From Neoarius graeffei (lineage: Eukaryota > Chordata > Actinopteri > Siluriformes > Ariidae), in NCBI RefSeq assembly GCF_027579695.1, contig NC_083570.1:4061001-4125000 (forward strand): a stretch of DNA of 64,000 nt, in the 5' to 3' direction. The notes beneath the pieces were generated by a model that worked only from the letters and a program-made list of their open reading frames with translations, was not told the origin of the DNA and did not search any database. Made by a program: the position numbers and the translations under genes. Position 1 is the first letter of the stretch, and each line of letters starts with the position of its first letter. Positions 63,477 to 64,000 of the stretch are shown here, piece by piece.

Positions 63477-64000
63477 TTAAAATGTCATGTTATGACTTGT
63501 TGTAGGCGTCTTAAGAGCATAAACTGAAGAAAACCAAAAAAAACCCCAAAACCCTAAGTAACTCTGCCAGAGTGTCTCTTTTGGGTCACTTTGCAGGTCC
63601 CAAGCCCGGATAAAGGAGGAGGGTTGGATGTAGAGTGAACAATTCCACCCCACATAACAGTGTTTTGATTCTATTTGATATCTAACATTTAACAGTACAG
63701 GACAAAACTGATTCATGTAACGTGGAAAGTGCCTTGAGATAATTGTATTATGATTTGGCACTTTATAAATAAAAAAAAAATTTGACAAAAGTCATTAAGT
63801 TATTTTGAGAAGTGATGGCCTATTTCAATGCCAAAATAAAAAAAAAAAGAAGAAAGTTCATTTGCAGTTCTAAACATATTTAGGGTGTTTGTTACTCACT
63901 TTTTGTCTCTCCCACGACCATGGGAGTCACCACCATTGAATGTGAAGGGGGCGTGTCCCCTTCACATTTCATAATTCTTCGTTTGGACCCCCCATATTTA
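63477..64000. other. No gene seen; end of duplication arm
   Basis: It matches 9863-10387, including the CCCCTTCAC hairpin near the edge. The arm continues past the window. Confidence 0.6.

Larger units (their letters stand above)
52296..64000 (+). repeat. Right arm of the segmental duplication
   Basis: It matches 1-10387. Shared blocks are 52296-57626 with 1-5325 and about 60604-64000 with 7045-10387. The middle 57627-60603 holds two SINEs, an hAT MITE and an LTR fragment not found in the left arm, and it lacks the 5' half of the hAT transposase. Confidence 0.88.

Overview
The window looks like teleost (ray-finned fish) genomic DNA. It carries a multi-exon TRIM gene of the fish finTRIM / TRIM16-TRIM25-like class, a tRNA-like fish SINE in twelve copies, Tc1 transposons, a Rex/CR1-type LINE with a pentanucleotide tail, hAT elements, and Gmr1-like Ty3/gypsy elements first described from cod. 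A siluriform (catfish) host is only a guess. I saw no bacterial, plasmid or CRISPR features.

The host backbone is a tandem cluster of TRIM units, all on the minus strand. Unit 1 shows only exon 1 (3525-4124); the rest lies left of the window. Unit 2 is a wreck: a broken B30.2 exon and two small exons survive at 19.5-20.56 kb. A retroelement starts at 20.69 kb, and a block matching the TRIM 5' flank reappears at 39.8 kb. Unit 3 (56419 down to 44191) is intact. Its six exons of 600, 96, 234, 172, 60 and 560 nt sum to a 574-codon frame for RING, B-boxes, coiled coil and B30.2/SPRY. Intron 1 of unit 3 holds two retroelements in antisense orientation. An isolated TRIM-like exon at 36.68 kb faces the other way.

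The first 10.4 kb and the last 11.7 kb are direct-repeat copies about 52.3 kb apart. Both contain the 3' end of the same gypsy insertion with the same flank, so the duplication came after that insertion. Insertions and deletions have since altered the centre of each arm.

The best preserved mobile element (50571-55519) is a Ty3/gypsy retrotransposon. It has 321 and 315 bp LTRs, a 5-bp target duplication, a primer site matching tRNA-Phe, a gag frame, and a 1139-aa pol frame ordered protease, integrase, reverse transcriptase, RNase H. Integrase before RT is copia-like and marks the Gmr1 clade. Five further copies lie in the window (1-3224, 20.7-26.6, 32.2-33.5 on minus, 33.5-36.4, 46.1-49.8 kb). 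They are truncated, internally deleted or frame-broken.

Nested insertions are extreme at 20.7-31.8 kb. A gypsy element sits in a TRIM gene. Inside that gypsy is a TTAA-flanked Kolobok-like element with a THAP exon. Inside that is a Tc1, and inside the Tc1 is a 1.1-kb AATT-flanked inverted-repeat element. A second Tc1 cuts the RT part, followed by a LINE, another Tc1 piece and other LTR fragments. Other notable items are a sushi/Tf1-like LTR with an apparent self-priming site (59.95-60.6 kb), an hAT MITE with a perfect 8-bp duplication inside a SINE (58.7-59.6 kb), a 1.5-kb element with about 490-bp inverted arms inside an hAT transposase (6.7-8.2 kb), and two further inverted-repeat elements carrying a THAP exon and a helicase-like exon (13.3-15.4 kb).
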